This document shows positions 1-8,350 of a stretch of DNA of 34,073 nt, piece by piece. Source of the stretch: an uncultured Clostridia bacterium (lineage in GTDB: Bacteria > Bacillota > Clostridia > Oscillospirales > Acutalibacteraceae); the NCBI GenBank assembly GCA_944380845.1, contig CALWIU010000034.1, forward strand, positions 1 to 34,073, in the 5' to 3' direction. The notes under the pieces were generated by a model, which worked only from the letters and a program-made list of their open reading frames with translations, searched no databases and had not been told where the DNA came from. How positions within the stretch are numbered: the stretch's first letter is position 1; every line of letters begins with the position of its first letter. The position numbers and the translations under genes are program-made.

Positions 1-2020
1 TTACTTCGTCGCCGACATTGACGCAGTCTTCCACACGCTCAACGCGTTTGACATCCAACTGGCTGATATGAACCAGTCCTTCCTTGCCGGGTGCGATTTC
101 GACAAAAGCGCCAAAGCTCATCAGCCGGGTGACAACGCCCTTATAAATGGCGCCTACCTCCGGGTCGTTGGCAATGGTTTCTACCATATTCAATGCGCGC
201 TGTGCGTCTTCCAGCTCAGTAGAAGAAATAAAGATGCTGCCATCCTCTTCGACATCGATCTTACAGTTGCATTCCGCACAGATTTTTTGAATGACTTTAC
301 CCTGTTTGCCGATCACATCGCCGATCTTATCCGGATCGATCTTAGTGGTCAGCATTTTGGGTGCATATTTTGACAATTCGGCGCGCGGCTCAGAAATCAC
401 CGGCAGCATAACTTCATCAAGAATATAATTTCTTGCTTTATGGGTCTTAGCAAGCGCTTCCTTGATGATAGCGGGCGTCAGACCATGAATTTTCAGATCC
501 ATCTGAATGGCGGTGATGCCTTTCTTTGTACCGGCAACTTTAAAGTCCATATCACCGAAGAAATCTTCCAGACCCTGAATGTCAACCATCGTCATAAAAC
601 GATCACCTTCTGTGATCAAGCCGCAGGAAATACCCGCAACAGGCGCTTTGATCGGCACGCCAGCCGCCATCAGCGACAGGGTGGAACCGCAGACAGAACC
701 CTGAGAGGTAGAACCATTCGAGGACAGGACCTCAGAAACCACACGGATGGTATAGGGGAACTCTTCGACAGAAGGAATCACCGGCAGCAATGCGCGTTCC
801 GCCAGCGCTCCATGACCGATTTCGCGGCGGCCGGGGCCTCTGGACGGACGGGTTTCGCCAACAGAGTAAGAGGGGAAATTATAGTGGTGAATATAACGCT
901 TGCTGGTTTCATTGTCGATGCCATCCAAAAGCTGAGCATCTGCCATGGATCCAAGTGTCGTCACAGACAAGACCTGCGTCTGTCCTCTGGTAAACATACC
1001 GGAACCATGTACACGGGAAAGCAAGTCGATCTGAGCGTTCAACGGACGAATCTCATCAATACCGCGGCCGTCTACGCGCTTGCCTTCATCCAAAAGCCAG
1101 CGACGCACCACAAATTTCTGGGTCTTATACAGGCAATCATCGATCTTTTCTTCCATTTCAGGATAAATTTCATCGAATTTCGCATGCACCGCTTCATAAA
1201 CCGGCTTCAGCCGCTCATCACGGACACGCTTGTCGTCGGTATCCAATGCGGCGCGAATATCGTCGATGGCAAAGTTTTTGATTGTCTCCAACATTTCCGG
1301 ATCCGGATCATTGGAGGGGAAATCAATTTTCTTTTTGCCGATCTGGGCGGTAATATCCTGAATAAACTGAACAATTTTCTGATTTTCCTTATGGGCATAC
1401 ATAATGCCATCAAACATGGTTTCATCGTCCACTTCATTCGCACCGGCCTCGATCATCGCAACCAGATCGGCAGTGGAAGCAACGGTAACCGCCATATCGG
1501 ACTTCGCACGCTCTTCCTCCGTGGGGTTAATAACGAACTTGCCATCAACAAGCCCAACGGAAACGCCAGAAATGGGGCCATCCCACGGAATATCAGAAAT
1601 GGAAATGGCAATGGAAACACCAATCATCGCGGTAATTTCCGGCAAGCAATCCTGATCCACAGACATGATCGTCGCAACCACACTGACATCGTTGCGCATA
1701 TCCTTGGGGAACAGCGGACGGATCGGACGATCGATTACACGGGCGGCAAGCGTCGCTTTTTCACTGGCTCTGCCTTCGCGGCGCTGGAAAGAACCGGGAA
1801 TTTTACCGACAGAATACAGTTTCTCTTCATAGTCAACAGAAAGCGGGAAAAAATCTACGCCTTCGCGGGGCTTGTCCGACATGGTCGCCGTACAAAGGAT
1901 TTCTGTTTCACCATAGCGAATCAGGCAAGAACCATTGGCAAGCTGTGCCATTTTGCCGGTTTCAACAACCAGAGGTCGTCCGGCAAGCGTTGTTTCAAAT
2001 TTTCTGAAATCTTCAAACAT
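1..2020 (-). CDS. pnp: Polyribonucleotide nucleotidyltransferase (PNPase), 3' end cut by window
   Basis: PNPase is a phosphorolytic 3'-to-5' exoribonuclease that degrades mRNA in the cytoplasm. 673 codons are visible; the family is about 700-720 residues, so only the end of the S1 domain is lost at the left edge. The visible order is RNase PH domain 1 (from MFEDFRKFET, with the RNA-contacting loop GSFQRREG), a helical linker, RNase PH domain 2 (RPSRGPGRREIGHG, then GDMDFKVAGT carrying the conserved active-site Asp pair), a KH domain with the GKQG loop (VIGKQGKVIQKIC), and an S1 domain starting at GAIYKGVVTRLMSFGAFVEI. The start is the ATG at 2020, the first Met before the conserved N-terminus; AGGTTA upstream is a modest ribosome site. 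It lies 170 bases after rpsO on the same strand, the usual bacterial rpsO-pnp arrangement, and is probably co-transcribed with it. Confidence 0.97.
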   Translation of the reverse strand, partial: MFEDFRKFETTLAGRPLVVETGKMAQLANGSCLIRYGETEILCTATMSDKPREGVDFFPLSVDYEEKLYSVGKIPGSFQRREGRASEKATLAARVIDRPIRPLFPKDMRNDVSVVATIMSVDQDCLPEITAMIGVSIAISISDIPWDGPISGVSVGLVDGKFVINPTEEERAKSDMAVTVASTADLVAMIEAGANEVDDETMFDGIMYAHKENQKIVQFIQDITAQIGKKKIDFPSNDPDPEMLETIKNFAIDDIRAALDTDDKRVRDERLKPVYEAVHAKFDEIYPEMEEKIDDCLYKTQKFVVRRWLLDEGKRVDGRGIDEIRPLNAQIDLLSRVHGSGMFTRGQTQVLSVTTLGSMADAQLLDGIDNETSKRYIHHYNFPSYSVGETRPSRGPGRREIGHGALAERALLPVIPSVEEFPYTIRVVSEVLSSNGSTSQGSVCGSTLSLMAAGVPIKAPVAGISCGLITEGDRFMTMVDIQGLEDFFGDMDFKVAGTKKGITAIQMDLKIHGLTPAIIKEALAKTHKARNYILDEVMLPVISEPRAELSKYAPKMLTTKIDPDKIGDVIGKQGKVIQKICAECNCKIDVEEDGSIFISSTELEDAQRALNMVETIANDPEVGAIYKGVVTRLMSFGAFVEIAPGKEGLVHISQLDVKRVERVEDCVNVGDEV

Positions 2021-2148
2021 AAGCGTAACCTAACCTTTCATTCAATTTTATATGAATCCGGGTGGTTTTAACAATAACACAAAGCCTTTTGCAAAGGGGA
2101 AAAGGCTCTCTGTTAACTGCTAAAACCGAACCGGAAACGAACAAAGCA

Positions 2149-2179
2149 CGGCGGCAAACCGCAAAGCGCTCTGCCGCCG
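2149..2179 (-). terminator. Stem-loop between rpsO and pnp
   Basis: On the minus strand CGGCGGCA (2179-2172) pairs with TGCCGCCG (2156-2149), an 8 bp perfect stem with a 15 base loop, just after the rpsO stop. Only TGCTTTG follows, so it is a weak terminator at best. In other bacteria a hairpin at this place in rpsO-pnp transcripts is an RNase III processing site through which PNPase limits its own synthesis; that role here is inference. Confidence 0.6.
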
Positions 2180-2190
2180 GATGAACCAAA

Positions 2191-2454
2191 TTATTTACGA
2201 ATACCGAGCTTCGCGATGATCGAACGATATCTTTCAATATCCACCTTCTGCAAATAAGCAAGAAGATTTCTTCTGTGACCAACCATCTTCAAAAGGCCTC
2301 TTCTGGAATGATGATCCTTTTTATTTACCTTCAGATGCTCAGTCAGGTTGTTGATGCGCTCAGTCAACAGCGCAATCTGAACCTCGGGCGAACCGGTGTC
2401 ACCCTCATGGGTTGCGTAGGTCTTGATGATCTCCGCTTTTCTTTCTGCTGTCAT
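2191..2454 (-). CDS. rpsO: 30S ribosomal protein S15
   Basis: S15 binds the central domain of 16S rRNA early in 30S assembly. The 87-residue product matches the family length (about 89) and carries the conserved features: TAERKAEII at the N-terminus, the [19 protein letters not shown] segment, [21 protein letters not shown] (the basic rRNA-contacting helix with the paired His) and a C-terminal [12 protein letters not shown]. The chosen start is the ATG at 2454, with AGAGGTG six bases upstream. A GTG three codons earlier in frame (2463) overlaps that ribosome site and is unlikely. The gene has its own sigma-A-like promoter at 2554-2582 and a structured leader that can mask its ribosome site, as expected for a self-regulated S15 gene. 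Confidence 0.97.
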   Translation of the reverse strand: MTAERKAEIIKTYATHEGDTGSPEVQIALLTERINNLTEHLKVNKKDHHSRRGLLKMVGHRRNLLAYLQKVDIERYRSIIAKLGIRK

Positions 2455-2458
2455 ATTT

Positions 2459-2547
2459 TTCACCTCTTTAATATTTTTGCGAAAGCCGCAGAACAGGGTA
2501 GGTGAACTCCCGTTGGGCGTGCGCCCCGCTCCGAGAACTCCGCAAGC
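2459..2547 (-). promoter_or_regulatory. rpsO mRNA leader with ribosome-site sequestering helix
   Basis: The predicted leader is about 93 bases. It begins with a hairpin AACTTCG-CTTG-CGGAGTT (7 bp, one G-T pair), followed by a GGGC-GCAC-GCCC hairpin. TTCACCT (2506-2500) is an exact complement of AGGTGAA (2465-2459), which contains the rpsO Shine-Dalgarno bases. Forming this helix would close the ribosome site. S15 genes in several bacterial groups have unrelated leader structures bound by S15; assignment of that role here is inference from position and complementarity. Confidence 0.5.
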
Positions 2548-2553
2548 GAAGTT

Positions 2554-2582
2554 ATTTTATCACACTTTGCTTCATTTGTAAA
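2554..2582 (-). promoter_or_regulatory. Promoter of rpsO-pnp
   Basis: Minus strand TTTACA (2582-2577), a 17 base spacer, then TAAAAT (2559-2554): one mismatch to each sigma-A hexamer. Start of transcription is predicted near 2547. Confidence 0.8.
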
Positions 2583-2593
2583 GTGTTTCCTTC

Positions 2594-2615
2594 AAAAAAA
2601 CAAAACTGCCTTTTG
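2594..2615 (-). terminator. Weak terminator after the SDR gene
   Basis: Minus strand CAAAA-GGCAG-TTTTG (2615-2601) followed by seven T (2600-2594). The stem is only five A/T-rich pairs, so termination may be partial. It lies 10 bases after the SDR stop and just before the rpsO promoter. Confidence 0.4.
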
Positions 2616-2625
2616 CGTCCACTGC

Positions 2626-3477
2626 TTATACGCCGGAATACGCGGAAAAGCCGCCGTCGATGGGAATGATCACGCCGGTCACAAAAGCCGAATATGTCTC
2701 GTCCGCCAAGAACAGAAGCGTTCCGGTCAAATCTTCGGGCGTACCGAAACGGCGAAGGGGCGTGTGGCTGATGATCTTTTCCGAACGAGCGGAAAGCGAG
2801 CCATCCTCATTGTACAGCAGGGTCTTGTTTTGGTTTGTAGAGAAAAAGCCCGGCGCCAGCGCATTGACTCGGATACCTACATCGGCAAAATGAACCGCCA
2901 TCCACTGGGTGAAATTAGATACACCGGCTTTGGCTGCGGAATAGGCAGGAATCCGGGTCAAAGGACGAAATGCGTTCATCGACGAAACATTGATGATGGT
3001 CGTATTCTCTCTGCCAACCATATCCAGCGCGAAAACCTGTGTGGTCAGCAAAGCGCCGAGAATATTCAGATTAAACACAAACTGAATCCCTTCCGGTTTC
3101 AGATCAAAAAAGGTCGTCACGCCTTCCTTTTTATCTGTCAAATCGGAAAGTTCCAGCGTATCCTTGGTGGTGGTTCCCTTTGGGTTGTTGCCGCCTGCGC
3201 CGTTCAACAGCAAATCGCAGGGGCCGAGCGACTCGTTAACAACCTTTCTTGCCGCCTTCAGGCTATCGGAATCCAAAACATTGCACGCCACGGCAATCGC
3301 ATTGCCGCCGGAAGCAACAATTTCATCCGCAACTTTTTTTGCAGCGTCCGGATTCAGATCCAAAACAGCCACTTTCATGCCCTGGGCTGCCAGATCTTTC
3401 GCGAAACCACTGCAAAGCACCCCGCCGCCGCCGGTAATGACCGCAACACGGTTTTTTAAATTGGTATGAGAAAACAT
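2626..3477 (-). CDS. SDR-family oxidoreductase, fructuronate reductase (D-mannonate oxidoreductase)-like
   Basis: A 283-residue classical-type short-chain dehydrogenase. Near the N-terminus ITGGGGVLCSGFAKDL is the Rossmann glycine motif, with an acidic residue at VAVLDLNP suggesting NAD(H) preference. NGAGGNNPKGTT replaces the usual NNAG; this extended segment resembles the YjmF/UxuB-type SDRs that interconvert fructuronate and mannonate. The catalytic set is the Ser of NVSSMNAF and Tyr/Lys of YSAAK. A long insert (about residues 105-135, charged) follows the GGNNPKG motif. The start is the ATG at 3477, nine bases after GAAAGGA; an upstream in-frame TTG (3495) overlaps that site. It follows the isomerase gene by 29 bases, so the two are probably co-transcribed and act on the same acidic or keto sugar. 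The substrate is inferred by family resemblance only. Confidence 0.8.
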   Translation of the reverse strand: MFSHTNLKNRVAVITGGGGVLCSGFAKDLAAQGMKVAVLDLNPDAAKKVADEIVASGGNAIAVACNVLDSDSLKAARKVVNESLGPCDLLLNGAGGNNPKGTTTKDTLELSDLTDKKEGVTTFFDLKPEGIQFVFNLNILGALLTTQVFALDMVGRENTTIINVSSMNAFRPLTRIPAYSAAKAGVSNFTQWMAVHFADVGIRVNALAPGFFSTNQNKTLLYNEDGSLSARSEKIISHTPLRRFGTPEDLTGTLLFLADETYSAFVTGVIIPIDGGFSAYSGV

Positions 3478-3506
3478 GGGTATCGATCCTTTCAATAAAT
3501 TCTCTT

Positions 3507-4373
3507 TTACACCTGCTGCAAAAGCGAAAGCAATGCTTTGGCAGCCGCATCAAATGCCGCACGGTTGGACGGATAGGTGTAATCGTCTTTGAGCGTATAA
3601 GCTGTGCCGCCTTCCTGCTCCAGTGCTTCCAGGCCGGCAAAGACCTTTAAATGCGGTTCGAGTGTCAAAAAACGCTTACCGTCTTTTTCCTTGAATCGGC
3701 GCAGTAAAGTTAAAATCTGCCCATCGCCTTTGCCTGCGGGAACGACCTTGCCGGAAGAAATCAGGCAGTCTTTTATATGCAAATAATCAATCCACGGCTC
3801 CAAAAGCGTATACGCAGCCGGGATATCGGTTACCCCGCACTGAATGAAGTTTGCCGGATCAAAAACGCCTTTTATTTTGCTTTCCAGCGACTGCAAAATG
3901 TCTTGGCAATGCTCCGGCGTATCACCGTAAATACCTTTTTCATTTTCGTGACAGCACCAAACGCCGCTTTTTCGCGCTTCATCACAGAACCGTTCCAATT
4001 TTTCCATGACGACATCGCGCATCTGCTCGTGGCTCTGCGTCTCATCAAAATAAAAGCTGTATTTCTTGTTTCGCTCTGTGCCAAGAATACAGGCATTTTC
4101 CACACAGCGTTTAAATTTTTCAAAGTGTGGGGCAAAATCTTCTGTAACGCCGATTTTTCCAAAAGGAGAACCAATGGCAGAAACACCGATTCCGCCGTCG
4201 TCCAAAATTTTACGCAGTTCACGACACTGTGACGGCGTGTACTCGGATATATTCCCCTCATCCAGCCCACGAGGCTCAATATGTGTCAATCCATTTTCCC
4301 GCAGCGCCCGAATCTGATCCGCGATGCCGCCGCCTGCCTCATCAGCAAAGGCTGATAAAAGCCATTCGGTCAT
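3507..4373 (-). CDS. Sugar phosphate isomerase/epimerase-like TIM-barrel protein
   Basis: A 288-residue protein of the xylose isomerase-like (AP endonuclease 2) TIM-barrel superfamily. These enzymes isomerise, epimerise or dehydrate sugars using a divalent metal. Likely metal ligands are spread as in the family: Glu in CCHENEKGIYGD, Asp in GVFDPANFI, His in DYLHIKD and Glu in LTLEPH. The N-terminus (LSAFADEAGGGIADQI...GLTHIEPRG) is the usual first strand and helix. The start at 4373 has GAGGAGG seven bases upstream. It lies 32 bases after glgA and 29 before the SDR gene. The SDR neighbour suggests a small acidic-sugar or inositol-type pathway, but the substrate cannot be read from sequence. 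No extra domain or signal peptide is seen. Confidence 0.8.
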   Translation of the reverse strand: MTEWLLSAFADEAGGGIADQIRALRENGLTHIEPRGLDEGNISEYTPSQCRELRKILDDGGIGVSAIGSPFGKIGVTEDFAPHFEKFKRCVENACILGTERNKKYSFYFDETQSHEQMRDVVMEKLERFCDEARKSGVWCCHENEKGIYGDTPEHCQDILQSLESKIKGVFDPANFIQCGVTDIPAAYTLLEPWIDYLHIKDCLISSGKVVPAGKGDGQILTLLRRFKEKDGKRFLTLEPHLKVFAGLEALEQEGGTAYTLKDDYTYPSNRAAFDAAAKALLSLLQQV

Positions 4374-4405
4374 GATATTTCCTCCTCTGCACAGGGGTGT
4401 GCCGC

Positions 4406-5830
4406 TTATTCACCGCTGATTTCTTTATACATTTTAATATATTCGCCCGCCGCATTTTTCCAGCTGTTATCGCAAGCCATCGCGCGTTTCACCAGAATTT
4501 CCCAACCTTCATGATTGGCATATCCCTCCAGCGCGCGGTAAATGGTGTGCAGCATATCATGCGCATTATAGCTGGCAAAGGTAAAGCCATTGCCTTTTCC
4601 GTCGCCACTGTCAAAAACCGTATCGTGCAATCCGCCGGTCTCACGCACAATGGGAATGCTGCCGTAACGCAGCGCTACCATCTGCGACAGCCCGCACGGC
4701 TCACTTTTAGACGGCATCAGGAAAATATCGGAACCGGCATATATTTTTTGTGCCAGATCCGGCAAAAAGCCCAACCGCAGCGAAAGTTTATCCGGATATT
4801 TCTCCTGCATCCGCTTAAAGAAATCCTCATACTGCCATTCGCCGGAACCGAGCACCACAATCTGTATGTCGTTGTTCCACAAAAGCTCATCAAAGACATT
4901 TGTAATCAGATCAAAGCCCTTATGCGCGACCAGACGGCTGACGATACTGAGCATCGGAACCTCCGGCCGGGTCGGCAAATTCATCTCTTCCTGCAAACAT
5001 TTTTTGTTTACCGCTTTGCCGGAAAGATCCTCAGCGGAATAATGAGCGTAAATAGCCGGATCGGTCTGCGGGTCATAAATATCCGTGCCGATACCGTTCA
5101 AAATTCCCTGCAACTTCCATTCGCGATCCCGCAAAATGCCATCCAACCCGTACGAATACCACGGATCCAGAATTTCCTTAGCATAGGTGGGACTGACCGT
5201 CGTGATCTTATTGGCGCACTCAATGGCGCCCTTCATATAATTCACGCAGTCGTCATACTCGACATAGCGCGCCTCTTCCGGTGACAGACCGACAACCTCG
5301 TTTAAAATTTCATGCCCATACTTTCCCTGATACTGGATATTATGGATCGTAAATACCGTCTTAATATTTTCAAAGCCCTCACGGTTGGCATAAAACAGGG
5401 AATAATAGACGGGCGTTAATGCGGTCTGCCAATCGTTGCAGTGAATAATATCCGGTTTAAAATCAATATACGGAATCACCTCAAGGATCGCCCGGGCAAA
5501 AAACGCGAAGCGCTCTGCATCGTCGTAATATCCATACAAGCCGTCGCGCTTAAAATAATACTGATTGTCGATAAAATAATAAATCACGCCATTATATTTT
5601 GCCTGAAAGATTCCGCAGTATTGTCTTCTCCACGCAACGGGAACCGTAATATGCGTAATAAATTCCATCGTGTCACGCAAATGCTGCGGAATGCTGCTGT
5701 ACAGAGGCATGATGACCCGACACCCGACCAGCCGCTTGCGCAGTGCCTGCGGGAGTGAACACGCAACATCCGCCAACCCGCCGCTGGCGGCAAAGGGTCT
5801 GGCTTCACTGGCTGCGAATAAAACTTTCAT
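4406..5830 (-). CDS. glgA: Glycogen synthase (ADP-glucose type)
   Basis: GlgA transfers glucose from ADP-glucose to the non-reducing end of alpha-1,4-glucan. The 474-residue length is normal for bacterial GT5. The N-terminal MKVLFAASEARPF leads into SGGLADVACSLP, equivalent to the KTGGL substrate loop of E. coli GlgA but with Ser at the Lys position. Further conserved parts are HCNDWQTAL, FTIHNIQYQGKYG, TVSPTYAKEI, LNGIGTDIYDP and the C-terminal SKSEPCGLSQMVALRYGSIPIVRETGGLHDTV, which holds the catalytic Glu of the GT-B fold. The start is the ATG at 5830, ten bases after AAAGGA; a longer in-frame form (5860) starts upstream of this site. A strong terminator lies between glgD and this gene, so it probably depends on read-through. 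Confidence 0.95.
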   Translation of the reverse strand: MKVLFAASEARPFAASGGLADVACSLPQALRKRLVGCRVIMPLYSSIPQHLRDTMEFITHITVPVAWRRQYCGIFQAKYNGVIYYFIDNQYYFKRDGLYGYYDDAERFAFFARAILEVIPYIDFKPDIIHCNDWQTALTPVYYSLFYANREGFENIKTVFTIHNIQYQGKYGHEILNEVVGLSPEEARYVEYDDCVNYMKGAIECANKITTVSPTYAKEILDPWYSYGLDGILRDREWKLQGILNGIGTDIYDPQTDPAIYAHYSAEDLSGKAVNKKCLQEEMNLPTRPEVPMLSIVSRLVAHKGFDLITNVFDELLWNNDIQIVVLGSGEWQYEDFFKRMQEKYPDKLSLRLGFLPDLAQKIYAGSDIFLMPSKSEPCGLSQMVALRYGSIPIVRETGGLHDTVFDSGDGKGNGFTFASYNAHDMLHTIYRALEGYANHEGWEILVKRAMACDNSWKNAAGEYIKMYKEISGE

Positions 5831-5877
5831 CCGAATCGCTTCCTTTCCGTTATCACACACTCGCCGTTGTCCGGCGT

Positions 5878-5923
5878 CTTCCTTCTGAAAAAAGCGGCAA
5901 AGACGGCTGTTTTCAGAAGGAAG
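5878..5923. repeat. 14-bp perfect inverted repeat overlapping the glgD-glgA terminator
   Basis: CTTCCTTCTGAAAA (5878-5891) and its exact inverse TTTTCAGAAGGAAG (5910-5923) are 18 bases apart. One arm is the loop of the terminator at 5888-5935 and the other contains its T-tract and the bases after it. The two helices are interleaved, so in RNA they either exclude each other or form a pseudoknot. Confidence 0.75.
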
Positions 5924-5935
5924 CCGTTTTGCCGC
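5888..5935 (-). terminator. Intrinsic terminator between glgD and glgA
   Basis: Minus strand GCGGCAAAACGGCT (5935-5922), a 13 base loop, AGCCGTCTTTGCCGC (5908-5894; one bulged base) and then six T (5893-5888). This is a textbook rho-independent terminator, 35 bases after the glgD stop and in the middle of an apparent operon. No good promoter is visible between it and glgA. Confidence 0.85.
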
Positions 5936-5970
5936 GCGCCGCTTTCGGCAAGAAAGCAGCTATGTTTGCA

Positions 5971-7086
5971 TCAAATAACCGTGCCTTTTGCAATATACAG
6001 CGGATAATTTTTTGCGCCGGAAAGACTCTGACGGGGCTTAATTACAACATTTTTATCAGAGATTACGCAATTAAGGGAACCATCTTCACCGACAAAAGTA
6101 CCCTGCATCAACACACAGTTTTTAACCACCGCGCCCTTTTCGACATAAACGCCACGGGACAGCACCGAATTTTCCACTTCGCCGTCAATGACGCAGCCAT
6201 CGGCGATCAGAGAATTTTTCACGCTGCTTTCCAACCCGTAGATTGTCGGCATATCATCCCGTACCTTGGTCAACACAGGACGATCGTCATTAAACAGCGA
6301 AACCCGGTTATTGTATTGCAGCAATTCCATATTGATATCATAATAGCTTTGCAGCGAATCAATGACCCGGCAGAATCCCGGGATCGGATAGGCGCAAACC
6401 GTCAAACGCTCAATATTTTTCTGAATAACATCACGGTCAAAATCCGTGTACCCGTGTCCACGCGCCGTGCGGAGCAAGGCAAGCAACAGATTTTTGCGCA
6501 TGAAGAACAGGTGGACGGCATAGGTTTTTTCGCCCTCTTCTTTGGAGACCAGTTCCATATCGGTCACTCGCTGTTTTTCATCGACAGACAAGATGGGAAC
6601 ATTGAGCAAATTCGGCACCTTACCGGTAACACAGCCAACGGTAATATCCGCATTATGATCCAAATGGAAATCACTCATCTCACTGACATCGAAGCTGCAA
6701 ACCAAATTGCAGTCACACAAGAGAACATATTCTTCTTTTGAATATTGCAAAAACTCTTCCGAACACAAATATGCTTCCAAACGATTGGTATAATCACCGG
6801 AAGTATTTGAATTAAAAGGCGGCAGCAAATAAATGCCTTCGCGTTTACGCGCCAGATCCCATGCTCTGCCCATGCCGATATGATCCATCAGCGACCGGTA
6901 ATTGTTTTTGGTTAGCACGCCAACCTTGGATATGCCGTCATTTACGATATTGGACAGCATAAAGTCGATCAACCGGTAACGCCCGCCGAAGGGAACAGAA
7001 CCCATGGTGCGCAGATTGGTCAATTCCGGAATGCAGTAGTCATAACTGTTGGAGTACAGCAAACCGACGATATTTTTTCCCATCAT
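5971..7086 (-). CDS. glgD: GlgD subunit of glucose-1-phosphate adenylyltransferase
   Basis: GlgD is the paralogous, largely non-catalytic partner of GlgC in Firmicutes; in studied cases it raises the activity of the ADP-glucose pyrophosphorylase complex. The 371 residues contain an N-terminal nucleotidyltransferase fold that has lost the glycine-rich GGxGxRL loop ([22 protein letters not shown] instead), but keeps [16 protein letters not shown] and [14 protein letters not shown]. The C-terminal part is a left-handed beta-helix with hexapeptide-like repeats ([26 protein letters not shown]). The ATG at 7086 overlaps the glgC stop as ATGA, with GGAGGG upstream inside glgC, so translation is coupled and a 1:1 supply is likely. 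A second ATG follows immediately (7083). Confidence 0.94.
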   Translation of the reverse strand: MMGKNIVGLLYSNSYDYCIPELTNLRTMGSVPFGGRYRLIDFMLSNIVNDGISKVGVLTKNNYRSLMDHIGMGRAWDLARKREGIYLLPPFNSNTSGDYTNRLEAYLCSEEFLQYSKEEYVLLCDCNLVCSFDVSEMSDFHLDHNADITVGCVTGKVPNLLNVPILSVDEKQRVTDMELVSKEEGEKTYAVHLFFMRKNLLLALLRTARGHGYTDFDRDVIQKNIERLTVCAYPIPGFCRVIDSLQSYYDINMELLQYNNRVSLFNDDRPVLTKVRDDMPTIYGLESSVKNSLIADGCVIDGEVENSVLSRGVYVEKGAVVKNCVLMQGTFVGEDGSLNCVISDKNVVIKPRQSLSGAKNYPLYIAKGTVI

Positions 7087-8303
7087 ACGCTTTCACCCTC
7101 CTGCACATCATTTTCACACATGATCTTCGGCGCAATCTTAGCGTTTTTACCGACCTTGACGCCGGTGCCAACAACTGCGATGCCCCATTTATCCAGATCT
7201 TCCATTTTTTCCGGGCACTCACCGATCACCGCGTTTTCCTCCACGGTAACATCTTCTGCCAGCATGGCGTATTGCACCACTGCGCCGCTTTTTACGACCG
7301 CACCGGGCATTACGATGGAATATTTTACCACCGCGCCTTCTTCTATGGTAACATTGGAGAACAGAACAGAGTAATCCACTTCGCCGCTGATCTCACACCC
7401 GGCACTGACCATGGAATTTTCCACGACAGCCGTATCAGACAAATAGTGCGGCGGCTGAGCAGGGTTATTGCCATAAATTTTCCATGAATCATCGCTCAAG
7501 TCCAAATTGACTTTGGGATTCAAAAGATCCAGATTGGCTTCCCAAAGGCTGTCAATGGTACCGACATCTTTCCAATACCCTTCAAACGGATAGGCAAAAA
7601 GCCGTTCTTTGGCACTGTGCATGGCAGGGATCACATCTTTGCCGAAGTCATTGGAAGAATTCGGATTGTCTTCATCCTCAATCAAATATTTACGCAGCTT
7701 TGACCATGTAAAGATATACACGCCCATGGACGCTTTGTTGCTCTTGGGATTTTTGGGTTTCTCTTCAAAAGCAGTGATTCGCCCGTCCTCGTCGGTAAAC
7801 ATCAAACCAAACCGCGAAGCTTCTTCCCACGGGACTTCCAGCATGGCGATGGTACAGGCAGCGTCCTTCTCCTTATGGAAATCCAACATTTTGGAATAAT
7901 CCATTTTATAAATATGGTCGCCGGAAAGAATGGCTACATATTCCGGAGAATACCGGTCAATAAAGTTGATGTTTTGATAAATCGCATTGGCGGTTCCCTT
8001 ATACCAGGCGGTGCCGGTAATCTGCTGATAAGGCGACAACACATGAACGCCGCCATCCGTGCGATCAAGATCCCACGCGTGACCGTTGCCGATATAGTCA
8101 TTCAACACCAACGGCTGATACTGTGTCAAGACGCCCACGGTGTCGATACCGGAATTGACGCAGTTTGAAAGCGGGAAATCGATAATGCGGTATTTCCCGC
8201 CGAAGGGAACAGCGGGCTTTGCCAATTTATGGGTAAGAATACCCAGTCTGCTTCCCTGCCCGCCGGCAAGAAGCATGGCGATACATTCTTTCTTTCGTGC
8301 CAT
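7083..8303 (-). CDS. glgC: Glucose-1-phosphate adenylyltransferase, catalytic subunit
   Basis: GlgC makes ADP-glucose from ATP and glucose 1-phosphate, the committed step of bacterial glycogen synthesis. The 406-residue protein has the intact glycine loop [13 protein letters not shown], the [19 protein letters not shown] activator/substrate segment, [10 protein letters not shown] (metal and sugar phosphate binding Asp), FEEKP and [10 protein letters not shown], followed by a C-terminal beta-helix of hexapeptide repeats. The start is the ATG at 8303 with GGAGGT six bases upstream; an in-frame ATG at 8351 overlaps the end of glgB and lacks such a site. It follows glgB by 47 bases and overlaps glgD by four. 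Together with glgD it encodes the heteromeric pyrophosphorylase. Confidence 0.96.
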   Translation of the reverse strand: MARKKECIAMLLAGGQGSRLGILTHKLAKPAVPFGGKYRIIDFPLSNCVNSGIDTVGVLTQYQPLVLNDYIGNGHAWDLDRTDGGVHVLSPYQQITGTAWYKGTANAIYQNINFIDRYSPEYVAILSGDHIYKMDYSKMLDFHKEKDAACTIAMLEVPWEEASRFGLMFTDEDGRITAFEEKPKNPKSNKASMGVYIFTWSKLRKYLIEDEDNPNSSNDFGKDVIPAMHSAKERLFAYPFEGYWKDVGTIDSLWEANLDLLNPKVNLDLSDDSWKIYGNNPAQPPHYLSDTAVVENSMVSAGCEISGEVDYSVLFSNVTIEEGAVVKYSIVMPGAVVKSGAVVQYAMLAEDVTVEENAVIGECPEKMEDLDKWGIAVVGTGVKVGKNAKIAPKIMCENDVQEGESV

Positions 8304-8350
8304 ATACTGACCTCCGTTCATTTTTCCGTCAAGTGAGAAAGGGGAATCCA

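Noticed and set aside
440-2071. A 543-codon plus-strand frame
   Set aside because: It is antisense to pnp, which is certain; the His/Arg/Asn-rich product is typical of a shadow frame.
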